A DNA stretch of 64,000 nt, taken from the NCBI RefSeq assembly GCF_001426545.1, contig NZ_LMEZ01000007.1:380478-444477 (forward strand), in the 5' to 3' direction. The stretch is from Mycobacterium sp. Root135. Its GTDB lineage: Bacteria; Actinomycetota; Actinomycetes; Mycobacteriales; Mycobacteriaceae. This document shows, one piece after another, positions 8,046 to 15,936 of the stretch (the stretch's first letter is position 1; every line of letters starts with the position of its first letter). The translations under genes and the position numbers were made by a program. A model generated the notes under the pieces. That model had not been told where the DNA came from. It ran no database searches and saw only the letters and a program-made list of their open reading frames with translations.

Positions 8046-9535
8046 GACACTCTCCTGTTGTCGACCGCGTCGACGGCATCCTGCGCCGCGGCGCGAATGC
8101 CGCTGCGGGCGATGACTGCGACGAGGTCGGCGACCCGGTCGGTGAACGCGTCGTGTGCGACGAGGTCGTCGGGCAGGAATCCGCCACGCAGCACCGCCAT
8201 CGCGTGCTCGCGGGGGCCAGCTGCCCCACGTGTCACCTCGGCCAGCCGGTCGCGTGCGGGTTCCCGGATCTCGCCGGCGTAAGGGCCGGCGTCGACGCCG
8301 GCGGGCGGCGCGACCGACACGATCCAGCCGGCCACGGTCAACGCCAGCAGGTGGGGAATCTTCCCGTCGCGCAGGGCAATCAAGGCCGGTTCCGGGACGC
8401 GCTGCAGCAGTTTGACCGAACCGTCGGTGCCGACCTGTGACGTCCGGTGCCCCAGTGCGGAGTTCGCCCACCGGTGTGACAGCGAGTCGAGGTAGGCGTC
8501 GACGTCGAAGTCCCTCGGCAGTGCGATGGTCGGCAGGTACTCGTGCGTGATGCACGCCCGGACGGCGTCGCGAACGAACGGCTGCGCCCACGCGTCGGCG
8601 ATGGTGCCCTGCCCGTCGAGGATTCCGAGGTACGCGATCAGCGAGTGCGAACCGTTGAGCAACCGGAGCTTGACCAGTTCGTAGGCCTCGACCTCGTCGC
8701 TGATGATCGCCCCGGCGCGGTCCCAGGCAGGTCGGCCGGCGGCGAAGTCGTCCTCGAGGACCCACATGGTGAATTCCTCGGCGGGCACGGGGCAGCGGTC
8801 GTCGACCCCGAGCAACTCGCCGACGTCGGTGACGGTGCCGCCCGTCGTCGACGGCACGATGCGGTCGACCATCGAGTTGGGGAACGTGACGTGATCGCGC
8901 ACGAAGGTGAGCACGTCATCCGCAGCGGAGCTCGCGTGCAGGAACTCGGTGACGACGGCGCGGGTGACGTGTCCGTTGGACTGCAGGTTGTCGCACGACA
9001 GCACGGTCATCGGCGCACCGGTCGCGGCGCGGACGGCAAGCCCCCGGGCGACGAGTCCGATCGTGCTGCGGGGGTTGGCGGGATCGGCCAGGTCGGCGTG
9101 GACGTCGTCTCGGTCGACGTCGAGGCGTCCGTTGCGCGGGGAGCGGCAGTAGCCGACCTCGCTGACGGTCAGCGTCAGGATGCGGTTGGCCGGGGCGGCG
9201 AGCGCTGAGACGAACGCGTCGGGCTCGTCAGCGAGGACGCCGAGGCCGCGGTGGACGTCCACGACGGCGGCGCGTCGGCCTCGCTCCGAGAGCTCGAGGA
9301 CGGAGTAGCGACCGTCTTGCGCGCGCATCGCGTCGACCACGTCGTGGGACCGGTTGGCGAAGCCGTGGATCCCCCATTCGCCGGGCTCGGCGGCCAGGGC
9401 TTGGGCGGTGTAGACGGCGGCGTGGGCGCGGTGAAAGTTGCCGAGACCCAGGTGGACCATCCCCGTGGCGTCGCCTGCCGAGGCGCCCAACAGCGCGCCG
9501 CTCGGCGTGGTTTGACGAGACAGTCTCTGCATCAT
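8042..9535 (-). CDS. uxuB: D-fructuronate reductase (mannitol dehydrogenase family)
   Basis: Long-chain polyol dehydrogenase of about 497 residues. It has the N-terminal NAD motif (MVHLGLGNFHRAH), the VSCDNLQSNG-type loop (seen as LSCDNLQSNG), and the family core KLRLLNGSHS, whose Lys is the catalytic base. Predicted role: NADH-dependent interconversion of D-fructuronate and D-mannonate. GGAAAGGG (9537-9544) lies directly before tandem ATGs at 9535 and 9532, which I prefer over GTG 9553. It is the first gene of the operon, divergent from the IclR regulator. A mannitol dehydrogenase role is the alternative, but manD downstream favours the mannonate route. Confidence 0.87.
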   Translation of the reverse strand: MMQRLSRQTTPSGALLGASAGDATGMVHLGLGNFHRAHAAVYTAQALAAEPGEWGIHGFANRSHDVVDAMRAQDGRYSVLELSERGRRAAVVDVHRGLGVLADEPDAFVSALAAPANRILTLTVSEVGYCRSPRNGRLDVDRDDVHADLADPANPRSTIGLVARGLAVRAATGAPMTVLSCDNLQSNGHVTRAVVTEFLHASSAADDVLTFVRDHVTFPNSMVDRIVPSTTGGTVTDVGELLGVDDRCPVPAEEFTMWVLEDDFAAGRPAWDRAGAIISDEVEAYELVKLRLLNGSHSLIAYLGILDGQGTIADAWAQPFVRDAVRACITHEYLPTIALPRDFDVDAYLDSLSHRWANSALGHRTSQVGTDGSVKLLQRVPEPALIALRDGKIPHLLALTVAGWIVSVAPPAGVDAGPYAGEIREPARDRLAEVTRGAAGPREHAMAVLRGGFLPDDLVAHDAFTDRVADLVAVIARSGIRAAAQDAVDAVDNRRVS

Positions 9536-9553
9536 TCCCTTTCCAAGTCCCAC

Positions 9554-9689
9554 GATCGCCTGCGTTCCGTATTATGAACCGCATGTATCGTTATGCGAAC
9601 CAGCCTGACACGCGGCCATTCGGTGTGTCAAGCGTCACCATGTCGGTGTGCCAAGCTCTCGGTACGGCCGCAGAACGAAGGGGGACGCG
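9554..9689. promoter_or_regulatory. Divergent control region of the sugar-acid operon and iclR gene
   Basis: 136 bp between divergent genes, dense in repeats. GTTC-N8-GAAC lies at 9564-9579 and CGCAT-N8-ATGCG at 9580-9597. A 13-bp direct repeat of the form CGGTGTGYCAAGC occurs at 9621-9633 and 9644-9656 with one mismatch, 23 bp apart. The last pair sits just upstream of the IclR start and could be its own operator. The inverted repeats are closer to the operon. Confidence 0.6.
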
Positions 9690-10460
9690 ATGACGAACGG
9701 CGACTCTCCGTCCCCGGTCGGCAGCGTGGACAAGGCCCTCGCCTTGGTCGAACTGCTGGCCGACGCCGGACCCGAGGGCATGGCGCTGCGCGACGTGGTC
9801 GAGGCAAGTGGACTCAACAAGGCCTCCGCCCACCGAACCCTGCAGGCGCTGCAACACCGGGGCTTCGCCGAACAGGGCGACAATCAGCGCTACCGATTGG
9901 GCTCGCGCCCAGCACTTTTGGTCGAGCGGTTCCAGCGTGAAGAGAACCTGCCCACGTTGTTCCGGCCCACGCTGCTCGCCATCTGCCAAGAAGTCCAAGA
10001 ACTGGTGCACCTGGGAATCCTCGAAGGCCGTGACGTCCTGTACCTGGACAAGGTGGAACCCGACCGGGCCATGCGCGTGTGGTCTCGGGTGGGCCGCCAA
10101 GTCAGCGTGCTCACCACCGCGCTCGGGCGCGCCATGGTCGCCGGCGAGGGCGCCTCCGACGCACAGTTGTCGGCGTACACCACCGGCGCGGAGGCCGTGG
10201 TGGTCGACAGGTTCCGCCGCGCGGTCGGCGAGGCGCGCCTCAGCGGCTTCGCCATGGAACGCGAGGAGAACGAGTCGGGCATCTGCTGTGTGGGCGTGGC
10301 GCTCAGGCGACCGACCGGACGTCCCGTCGCGGTGAGCATCACCGGGCCGAGCAGCAGGATGGACGGCGACCGACTCGACCGCCTTGGTAGCCGACTCCGG
10401 GAAGTGCTCAACGTGTCTGCGCCACCGGGGTTTTCGCTCGCGCCTGTCGTCACCGGCTAG
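9690..10460 (+). CDS. IclR-family transcriptional regulator of the sugar-acid operon
   Basis: A 256-residue regulator. The N-terminal winged helix-turn-helix (SVDKALALVELL, then GLNKASAHRTLQAL) is followed by an IclR effector domain with the characteristic LGRAMVAGE segment and a late ESGICCVGVALRRP segment. ATG 9690 has AAGGGGGA 5 bases upstream, so it is preferred to an in-frame ATG at 9648. Being divergent from the fructuronate reductase operon, it most likely represses that operon until a pathway acid binds. Its last 4 bases overlap the convergent next gene. Confidence 0.9.
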   Translation: MTNGDSPSPVGSVDKALALVELLADAGPEGMALRDVVEASGLNKASAHRTLQALQHRGFAEQGDNQRYRLGSRPALLVERFQREENLPTLFRPTLLAICQEVQELVHLGILEGRDVLYLDKVEPDRAMRVWSRVGRQVSVLTTALGRAMVAGEGASDAQLSAYTTGAEAVVVDRFRRAVGEARLSGFAMEREENESGICCVGVALRRPTGRPVAVSITGPSSRMDGDRLDRLGSRLREVLNVSAPPGFSLAPVVTG

Positions 10461-11110
10461 GGGTGCGCCCTTGTCGCGCCGAGGAGTACGGCCGCTCCGG
10501 CTCCGGTCAACGCCGCCACCGGAACCGCCCTCCCCGACACCGCGACGAGGAGGTCGACGGCACGGCCACGGACCTCTGCGCCAGTGGATGGGCCGTGCTC
10601 GAACCCTGCGTCGGTGCCATTCAGACGTAGCCCGTCGACCCGTTCACGACCGCCGCCGAAATTGACGGTCGTATTCACCTGGTATCGCAAGGCGTCGACG
10701 ACGGATGCGACGGGGTAGTGCGAGCCGACGCCCAACGGTCGACGGATGTCCTCACCGTGGACGAAGCACTCGACGAGCCGCGTGCTGGGGTTGGCGGGCG
10801 GCGTCCGGGTCGAACCGATCAGCGTCCGCATCGCGTCGAGCGTCTCGGTCGGGTCGGCGCACTTCCGCCTCGCGATCCCGGTGGCGTTGTCTCGATCGAA
10901 GTCGAAGCGTGCCAAGATCATTCGCCTGGCGAACCCCAACCGGGTCGTCGCTGCGGAGTCGACCAGGTGGGCCAACACGTCGTGGACGTCCCACCCCGCA
11001 CACGACGACGGCGTCGTCCAGGCCTCTGCGGGGAGGCGGCGCAGATCGTCGACCAGCCGCGCTCGCTCGGCGTGCACGACCGGCCACACGACGGAGAATT
11101 TGGGAGTCAC
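10457..11110 (-). CDS. Maleylpyruvate isomerase/DinB-like mycothiol-dependent protein
   Basis: A 217-residue protein of the actinobacterial TIGR03083/MDMPI type, a four-helix DinB-like fold. The N-terminal metal-binding pattern is visible: CAGWDVHDVLAHLVD contributes a His near residue 48, with a further His in the segment LVECFVHGEDIRRPLG. Proteins of this type use a metal and, in some members, mycothiol. The exact substrate is unknown. GTG 11110 is the start. It is convergent with the IclR gene and is not obviously part of the sugar-acid operon. Confidence 0.8.
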   Translation of the reverse strand: MTPKFSVVWPVVHAERARLVDDLRRLPAEAWTTPSSCAGWDVHDVLAHLVDSAATTRLGFARRMILARFDFDRDNATGIARRKCADPTETLDAMRTLIGSTRTPPANPSTRLVECFVHGEDIRRPLGVGSHYPVASVVDALRYQVNTTVNFGGGRERVDGLRLNGTDAGFEHGPSTGAEVRGRAVDLLVAVSGRAVPVAALTGAGAAVLLGATRAHP

Positions 11111-11235
11111 AACGAATTAGACCAGCGCCGGCCGTCGGACTCATCGAACGCCGCCGGAGGCTCGACTACCCGGGCGATTCGCGACACCATTGGTCGGACG
11201 TGGCCCGCGCCCACACCGTCTCGAGAAGGAGCGTC

Positions 11236-12045
11236 ATGCCCATATCTCGCCGAACCCTTGGCAAGGCAGGTCTGGCGGGTGTGGTTGCGACCGCTGCGGC
11301 CACCCGCCTCAGTCCACCGGCGCTGGCCGACAGCCCCGTGCGCGGCATCCCCGTCGCCGAGGTGCGCGCCCGCAGCGTCGTGCTGGTGCACGGCCTGTAC
11401 GCGGACGGCTCCTCGTGGATCGACGTCGTCCCACATCTGCAGGACGCCGGCCTCGACGTGGCGGTCGTGCAGAACCCCCTGACGACCTTGGCCGACGCCA
11501 CCGCGGAGACCCGCCGGGTCCTCGCGCTGCACGAGGGCCCCACCGTCCTGGTCGGCCATTCGTGGTCGGGGACCATCGTCAGCGAGGTCGGCGGTGACGA
11601 CGGGATCAGCGCACTGGTCTACGTCGCGGCCCGCGCGCCCGACGCCGACGAGGACTTCCCCGCCCTGGCCAAGCAGTACCCCACTCCCCCGGCGTCGGCG
11701 GGGGTGGTCGTCGCGGCAGACGGCTACGCCCAGCTCGGGGAGACGGCGTTCCTCGAGGACTTCGCCGGCGGCGTCCCCACCGCGCGAGCTCGCGCGCTGT
11801 ACGCCGTGCAAGGCCGCAACCTCGCCGGCCTTCCTGGAGAACGCACGACCACCGCAGCCTGGCACGCCAAGCCCACCTGGTATCAGGTGTCGACGCAGGA
11901 CCGGACGATCAACCCGGAACTCGAGCGATTCCTCGCACATCGCATGGGCGCCAACACCATCGAGCTCGACACCTCACACCTGTCCTTGATCACCGAGCCC
12001 AGGTCCGTCGCGGCCCTCATCCTGGCGGCGGCGGGCCGGTCCTGA
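11236..12045 (+). CDS. Tat-exported alpha/beta hydrolase
   Basis: A 269-residue secreted hydrolase. The twin-arginine signal SRRTLGKAG is followed by an Ala-rich hydrophobic stretch and a likely cleavage after ALA-DS near residue 32. The mature enzyme shows the oxyanion sequence VLVHGLYADGSSW, a nucleophile elbow VGHSWSG (Ser) and a C-terminal His in LDTSHLSLI. This resembles the EstC/salicylate-esterase-like hydrolases common in soil actinobacteria. AGAAGGAG lies 4-11 bases before ATG 11236. Its 3' end overlaps the convergent btuD gene by 29 bp. Confidence 0.88.
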   Translation: MPISRRTLGKAGLAGVVATAAATRLSPPALADSPVRGIPVAEVRARSVVLVHGLYADGSSWIDVVPHLQDAGLDVAVVQNPLTTLADATAETRRVLALHEGPTVLVGHSWSGTIVSEVGGDDGISALVYVAARAPDADEDFPALAKQYPTPPASAGVVVAADGYAQLGETAFLEDFAGGVPTARARALYAVQGRNLAGLPGERTTTAAWHAKPTWYQVSTQDRTINPELERFLAHRMGANTIELDTSHLSLITEPRSVAALILAAAGRS

Positions 12046-12823
12046 CCGAGGTGCCCGCCTGCGCAATCGGCCTGCCGAACCTGATGTACGGGCGACCGTC
12101 CTCCAGCACCACCGTCGCCTCCACCTCGTACACCTCGGCGATCACCTCGGGCGTGAGAACGGCGGCCGGCGGTCCCGCCACGTGCACGCGGCCGCGGCGG
12201 AGCACCACCAGCTCGTGACAGTAGGTCGCCGCCAGATTGAGGTCGTGCAGCGCCATCACCGTGGTGGTGTCGGCCGCGGCGACGAGTTCGAGCAGCTCGA
12301 GTTGGTGGCGGATGTCGAGGTGGTTGGTCGGTTCGTCCAACAGCAGCTCCGACGGTTCCTGCGCCAACGCCCTGGCGATCTGCACGCGCTGTCGCTCGCC
12401 ACCCGACAGCGTCGAGTACCGCCGCTCCAGAAGGTCGGCGACACCCGTTGTGGTAGCGGCGGATTCGACGACCTCGCGGTCCCGTGCCGACATCGGTGCC
12501 CACGCCGGCCGATGCGGGAGACGCCCGAGGTCGACCACGTCACGGACCGTGGGATCCTGGTCGGTGGCCGCCTCCTGGTCCACCACGGCCAGCCGACGGG
12601 CGAGTCGGCGGCGACTGATCGCCGCGACGTCGAGGTCGTCGAGACGGACCACGCCCGACGAGGTGGCGCGCAACCCGGCCAACAACCTCAACAGCGACGA
12701 CTTGCCGGACCCGTTGGGGCCGAGGAGGCCGACCGTGCTGCCGGTGGCGACGGAGACGTCCACTCCGTCGACGACGAGCTTGTCGCGAACTCGCCAGGAG
12801 ACGCGATCGGCAGTCAGACTCAC
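12017..12823 (-). CDS. btuD: Vitamin B12 ABC transporter ATP-binding protein
   Basis: FecE/BtuD-type ATPase of 268 residues. It has Walker A (GPNGSGKSS), the ABC signature (LSGGERQRV), Walker B (LLLDEPTNHLD) and the H-loop (VMALHDLNLA). It energises uptake through the permease it overlaps (GTGA, 4 bp). Assignment to cobalamin rather than ferric siderophore rests on the cobalamin riboswitch that precedes the operon. Confidence 0.88.
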   Translation of the reverse strand: MSLTADRVSWRVRDKLVVDGVDVSVATGSTVGLLGPNGSGKSSLLRLLAGLRATSSGVVRLDDLDVAAISRRRLARRLAVVDQEAATDQDPTVRDVVDLGRLPHRPAWAPMSARDREVVESAATTTGVADLLERRYSTLSGGERQRVQIARALAQEPSELLLDEPTNHLDIRHQLELLELVAAADTTTVMALHDLNLAATYCHELVVLRRGRVHVAGPPAAVLTPEVIAEVYEVEATVVLEDGRPYIRFGRPIAQAGTSVRTGPPPPG

Positions 12824-13848
12824 GCGCCCCTCCTTCGCCGAAGCAGGATGACCACGAACGCGGGCACACCGACGATCGCGGTCGCCACCCCGACCGGCAG
12901 TTCCTGCGGCGCGATGACCAGGCGAGCCGCAGCGTCCACCCAGACCAGGAAGATCGCGCCGAGGATCGTCGCCGTCGGCACCAACACCCGATGCCGCGTC
13001 CCCACCAGCGCCCTGGCCGCGTGCGGCAGGACGAGTCCGACGAAACCGATTGCGCCCGAGGTGGACACGATGACGGCGGTCACCAGCGCCGTCACCACCA
13101 GCAGGACCATCCTGGCCCTGCCCACCGACACCCCGAGCGAGGCGGCCGCGTCCTCGCCGAAGAGGAAGGCGTCCAGCGTCGAGGCGAACGCCAAGCAGAC
13201 CACCACCCCGAATGCCACCACTGCGCCGCAGAGCGCCACGTCACTCCACGACGCGCTGCTGAGCGACCCGAGCAGCCAGAACAGCACGCCTCTGGTCTGC
13301 TCAGCGTCCGCCGAGGTGAAGACGATGAACGACGTGAGCGCCGAGAACAACTGGGTGGCAGCAATTCCCGCCAAGATCATCCGGTCCATGCCGGTACCCG
13401 CCGCCACCGCGAGCACCAGCACCAGACCGAACGCCACGACCGCCCCGACGAAGGCTCCGGCCGCCAGTCCTATTGCCCCAGCGCCGATTCCGAGCACGAC
13501 GATCGACACCGCTCCCGTCGACGCGCCAGAGGCCACGCCGAGGATGAACGGATCGGCCAGCGGGTTCCTCAGCAGCGACTGCAGGATCACCCCGCACAGC
13601 GCCAGGCCCGCGCCGCATGCCGCAGCCAGCAGCGCACGCGGCAACCGAAGATCCCAAACGATGCTCTGCTGCAACATCGTCAGCTGCGACCTCGGACCGC
13701 CGAGCCGCTCGAGCACCGCCGCATAGGCGTCTGCTGGCCCGAGGTCCGACGGTCCGATGGTGGTCGCCACGGCGATCGAGACGAGGAGGAGTATCACTCC
13801 GGCCGGCCACACGACGGCAAGTGGCACGCGTCGACGCAACGGCACCAT
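12820..13848 (-). CDS. btuC: Vitamin B12 ABC transporter permease (FecCD/BtuC family)
   Basis: A 342-residue BtuC-type membrane protein, normal family length, with about ten helices. Family features include LRLPRALLAAACGAGLALCG, NPLADPFILGVASGAS and the cytoplasmic EAA-like loop GFVGLVLPHAARALVG that contacts the ATPase. ATG 13848 starts 2 bases after the btuF stop, so the open frame further upstream is only the btuF gene read in another frame. Specificity is inferred from the riboswitch. Confidence 0.88.
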   Translation of the reverse strand: MVPLRRRVPLAVVWPAGVILLLVSIAVATTIGPSDLGPADAYAAVLERLGGPRSQLTMLQQSIVWDLRLPRALLAAACGAGLALCGVILQSLLRNPLADPFILGVASGASTGAVSIVVLGIGAGAIGLAAGAFVGAVVAFGLVLVLAVAAGTGMDRMILAGIAATQLFSALTSFIVFTSADAEQTRGVLFWLLGSLSSASWSDVALCGAVVAFGVVVCLAFASTLDAFLFGEDAAASLGVSVGRARMVLLVVTALVTAVIVSTSGAIGFVGLVLPHAARALVGTRHRVLVPTATILGAIFLVWVDAAARLVIAPQELPVGVATAIVGVPAFVVILLRRRRGA

Positions 13849-13850
13849 GG

Positions 13851-14870
13851 TCAGCGCGTCAAACCGTGTCTGCGCAGTCCATCGGCCACGGTCTCCATGG
13901 CGTCGACGATGCGGATGCCGGGGTTGAGTTCGGCGCCAGCCAGCGTGATGTAGCGCTTGTTCTTGACCGCCGCCATCTCGCGTGTCACCGGATTCGACTC
14001 CAGGAAGGCGATCTTCGCGGCCGCGTTCTCGGCGGTCTGACTCTTGCGCGTGAGGTCGCCCAGGATGAGAACGTCGGGGTTGCGTTGAGCCACGGTCTCC
14101 CAGCCGATTTGGGGCCAGTCCTCCTTGGCGTCGGCGAATGCGTTGGTCAAACCAAGCGTGCGCGAGATGATGCCGGGCCCTCCGCAACAACCGGCCAGGT
14201 AGGGCGACTCGGCGTTGGCGAACCAGTACATTGCGGTCGTGCCGTCGGCGGTCTTGGTTCCCGCAAGCCGCGCAACGCGGTCCTGCATGTCCGCGATGAT
14301 CGCGTTCCCGCGATCCCGACGGTCGACGAGCGCTGCCAGGTCACGGATCTCCTGGAAGACGGCGTCGAGTTCCAACGTGCTGGAGCGCGCACCGTCGGAG
14401 CTGCCCGCCTCCTTCGTGCACTCGACGGCCGAGACGTAGGACGGCACACCCAGCTTCTCGAGGTTCTCGGGAGTGGTGACGCCGCCGACGCCAAGCGTGT
14501 CCGGAAACGACGCCGTGACCAAGTCGGGCTCGGCGTTGAGGACCGCCTCGTAGGACGGCGCGGTGTCCGCCAGCCGCTGGACCCCGGCGTTGGCGGCCTC
14601 CAAGGACGGAAGGATCGGATCGGTCCAGCCCGCGGTCCCGACCACGCGATCGGCCACCCCCAGCGACAGCAGCATTTCGGTGCTGCCCTGGTTGAGGGAC
14701 ACGATCCGCATCGGCGGCCGCTCCACCGTCACCGTGCGTCCGCAGTCGTCGAGGGAGACGGGGTAGCCGGTCGGCGTTGCGGCGGAGGGTCGTTCGGCGG
14801 CCGGACTACAGCCGGCGAGCACCACCGCCAGAAGGAAGAGAGTTGTCGAAGCACGACGAGATGAGCGCAT
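13851..14870 (-). CDS. btuF: Vitamin B12 ABC transporter substrate-binding lipoprotein
   Basis: A 339-residue lipid-anchored binding protein. A short basic N-terminus (MRSSRRAST) and hydrophobic stretch end in the lipobox VLAG-Cys near residue 20. The mature part has the two-lobe BtuF/FepB pattern, beginning with RPPMRIVSLNQGSTEMLLSLG and containing a Cys/Gly-rich loop (LAGCCGGPG). ATG 14870 has AAAGG 7 bases upstream. It is the first gene after the cobalamin riboswitch, which is the basis for choosing corrinoid over iron siderophore as ligand. Confidence 0.87.
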   Translation of the reverse strand: MRSSRRASTTLFLLAVVLAGCSPAAERPSAATPTGYPVSLDDCGRTVTVERPPMRIVSLNQGSTEMLLSLGVADRVVGTAGWTDPILPSLEAANAGVQRLADTAPSYEAVLNAEPDLVTASFPDTLGVGGVTTPENLEKLGVPSYVSAVECTKEAGSSDGARSSTLELDAVFQEIRDLAALVDRRDRGNAIIADMQDRVARLAGTKTADGTTAMYWFANAESPYLAGCCGGPGIISRTLGLTNAFADAKEDWPQIGWETVAQRNPDVLILGDLTRKSQTAENAAAKIAFLESNPVTREMAAVKNKRYITLAGAELNPGIRIVDAMETVADGLRRHGLTR

Positions 14871-14934
14871 GACGAGCCTTTGCATCAGGGGCCTAATCAG
14901 CGAGACCCGATGAGTAGCCCGCGGGGAGGACCGC

Positions 14935-15105
14935 AGGCGCCAGCAGGTCTTCGGACTCGGGGGTCGTCCTCGGCGGGCCGCCTTCCCAGAAGCGTTGCTT
15001 CCAGTGGCTCTCAACGATCGAGTGGCCTGCCTCGTATCCCCATACCGCTGCGCGTCAGTCCCGGAATCTCACCGGGTTCCCTACTCCTCGCGGAGGTGAC
15101 TGGCG
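14935..15105 (-). ncRNA. Cobalamin riboswitch
   Basis: On the minus strand this leader shows the hallmarks of a cobalamin-sensing aptamer in the right order. A stem around AACCCGGTGAGATTCCGGG (about 15060-15080) is followed by ACTGACGCGCAGCGGTA, the conserved AGCCACTGG (15001-15009), CTGGGAAGG (14981-14989), and a closing GAGTCCGAAGACCTGCTGGC segment (about 14940-14959). It lies 65 bases ahead of the btuF start. Cobalamin binding would be expected to lower expression of the importer. A TAAGCT box at 15111-15116 could be the -10 of this transcript. Ends are approximate. Confidence 0.93.
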
Positions 15106-15150
15106 ACCACAGCTTAGCCACGGCGTCGAACCAGCCCGGCACGCAACGAC

Positions 15151-15164
15151 TGGACATATGTCCA
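15151..15164. promoter_or_regulatory. TGGACAT-ATGTCCA palindrome upstream of the B12 operon
   Basis: A perfect 14-bp palindrome about 35 bp upstream of the presumed -10 of the riboswitch transcript. It has the same TGGACA-N2-TGTCCA form as the element covering the start of the divergent TetR gene, so the same regulator could bind both. Confidence 0.6.
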
Positions 15165-15287
15165 CTTTTTGATCCCGTATAGCGGCGTCCGGGTAGCGCG
15201 CTTCACTGATTCGCGGTGGTCCATCCTCCAAAGACCGTCAATTATGGCGCTTTCTGCAGCAGCTTGCCGAGGCGAGCAGGTCATGGA

Positions 15288-15307
15288 TATCCTGGACACA
15301 TGTCCAG
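15288..15307 (+). promoter_or_regulatory. Leaderless promoter with overlapping CTGGACA-N2-TGTCCAG operator
   Basis: TATCCT (15288-15293) lies 6 bases before ATG 15300, the spacing of a leaderless mycobacterial promoter. The inverted repeat with 7-bp arms (15292-15298 and 15301-15307) covers the transcription start. Autorepression by the TetR protein is the natural reading. Confidence 0.65.
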
Positions 15308-15896
15308 TGAAGCCTTGTCCGATGTCACCGAGCTGGAGGTTCGGCGGCGCCGTCGCTCGAACGCCGAGGCCTCGACGAAGCTGATCGACGCCACGGTCGA
15401 CCTGCTCCGCGAGTCCACGATGGACGCCGTCTCCGTCCGCGAAGTGGCCGCCCGAGCCGGCGTGTCGGACACGATCGCCGCTCAGCTGTTCTCCTCAACC
15501 GACGAACTCGTCGTCGAAACCTGCCTCCGCCGGATCCGGGGCGTCGAGCTGAGTACCGACGCCAACCACGGCTCCGTCACCCGGGTGGCCGAGCAGCTCA
15601 GCCACATGATGTTGGTCGTCGCCGAAGAACCGGCGATCGCGTCGGCCTGCGCGGCGGTCTTCCTCGACAGCGGACCGACCGCCGACCGAGCCCGCGAACA
15701 GATCGGGCAGGAGATCCGTCGCCTGATCGCCTCCGCCGTCGGCCCGGGGTCGTGGCCCGAGGTGATCGCCACGCTCGAGTTGGTGTTCTCCGGAGCCCTG
15801 ATTCAGGCGGCCGCCGGCACGATGACCTTCCAGCGAGCCGCGGACCGCGTCGAGACCGCCGTGGGCCTCATCCTCGAGGGCGTCCCGCAGCAATGA
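15300..15896 (+). CDS. TetR-family transcriptional regulator
   Basis: A 198-residue regulator with an N-terminal helix-turn-helix (residues about 20-65; VSVREVAARAGVSDTIAAQLFSS) and a helical ligand domain. ATG 15300 is chosen because a -10-like TATCCT precedes it by 6 bases; a GTG 84 bases upstream is in frame but less likely. The gene lies between the divergent B12 operon and fprB (40 bases downstream). It may control either, or only itself. The recognition helix differs from the common TxxxxYxHFxxKxxL pattern (AAQLFSSTDELV). Confidence 0.88.
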   Translation: MSSEALSDVTELEVRRRRRSNAEASTKLIDATVDLLRESTMDAVSVREVAARAGVSDTIAAQLFSSTDELVVETCLRRIRGVELSTDANHGSVTRVAEQLSHMMLVVAEEPAIASACAAVFLDSGPTADRAREQIGQEIRRLIASAVGPGSWPEVIATLELVFSGALIQAAAGTMTFQRAADRVETAVGLILEGVPQQ

Positions 15897-15936
15897 GCGT
15901 CCGGAAACTTCTCACCCTCCCGAAAGGCCCGTCGAC

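Noticed and set aside
11107..11940. 277-codon minus-strand frame opposite the Tat-exported hydrolase
   Set aside because: The plus frame has a Tat signal, an RBS and a catalytic triad; the minus frame has none.
12017..14870. Ferric-siderophore importer as the identity of the ABC operon
   Set aside because: FecCD-type proteins cannot be told apart by eye, but the cobalamin riboswitch directly ahead of the operon favours B12.
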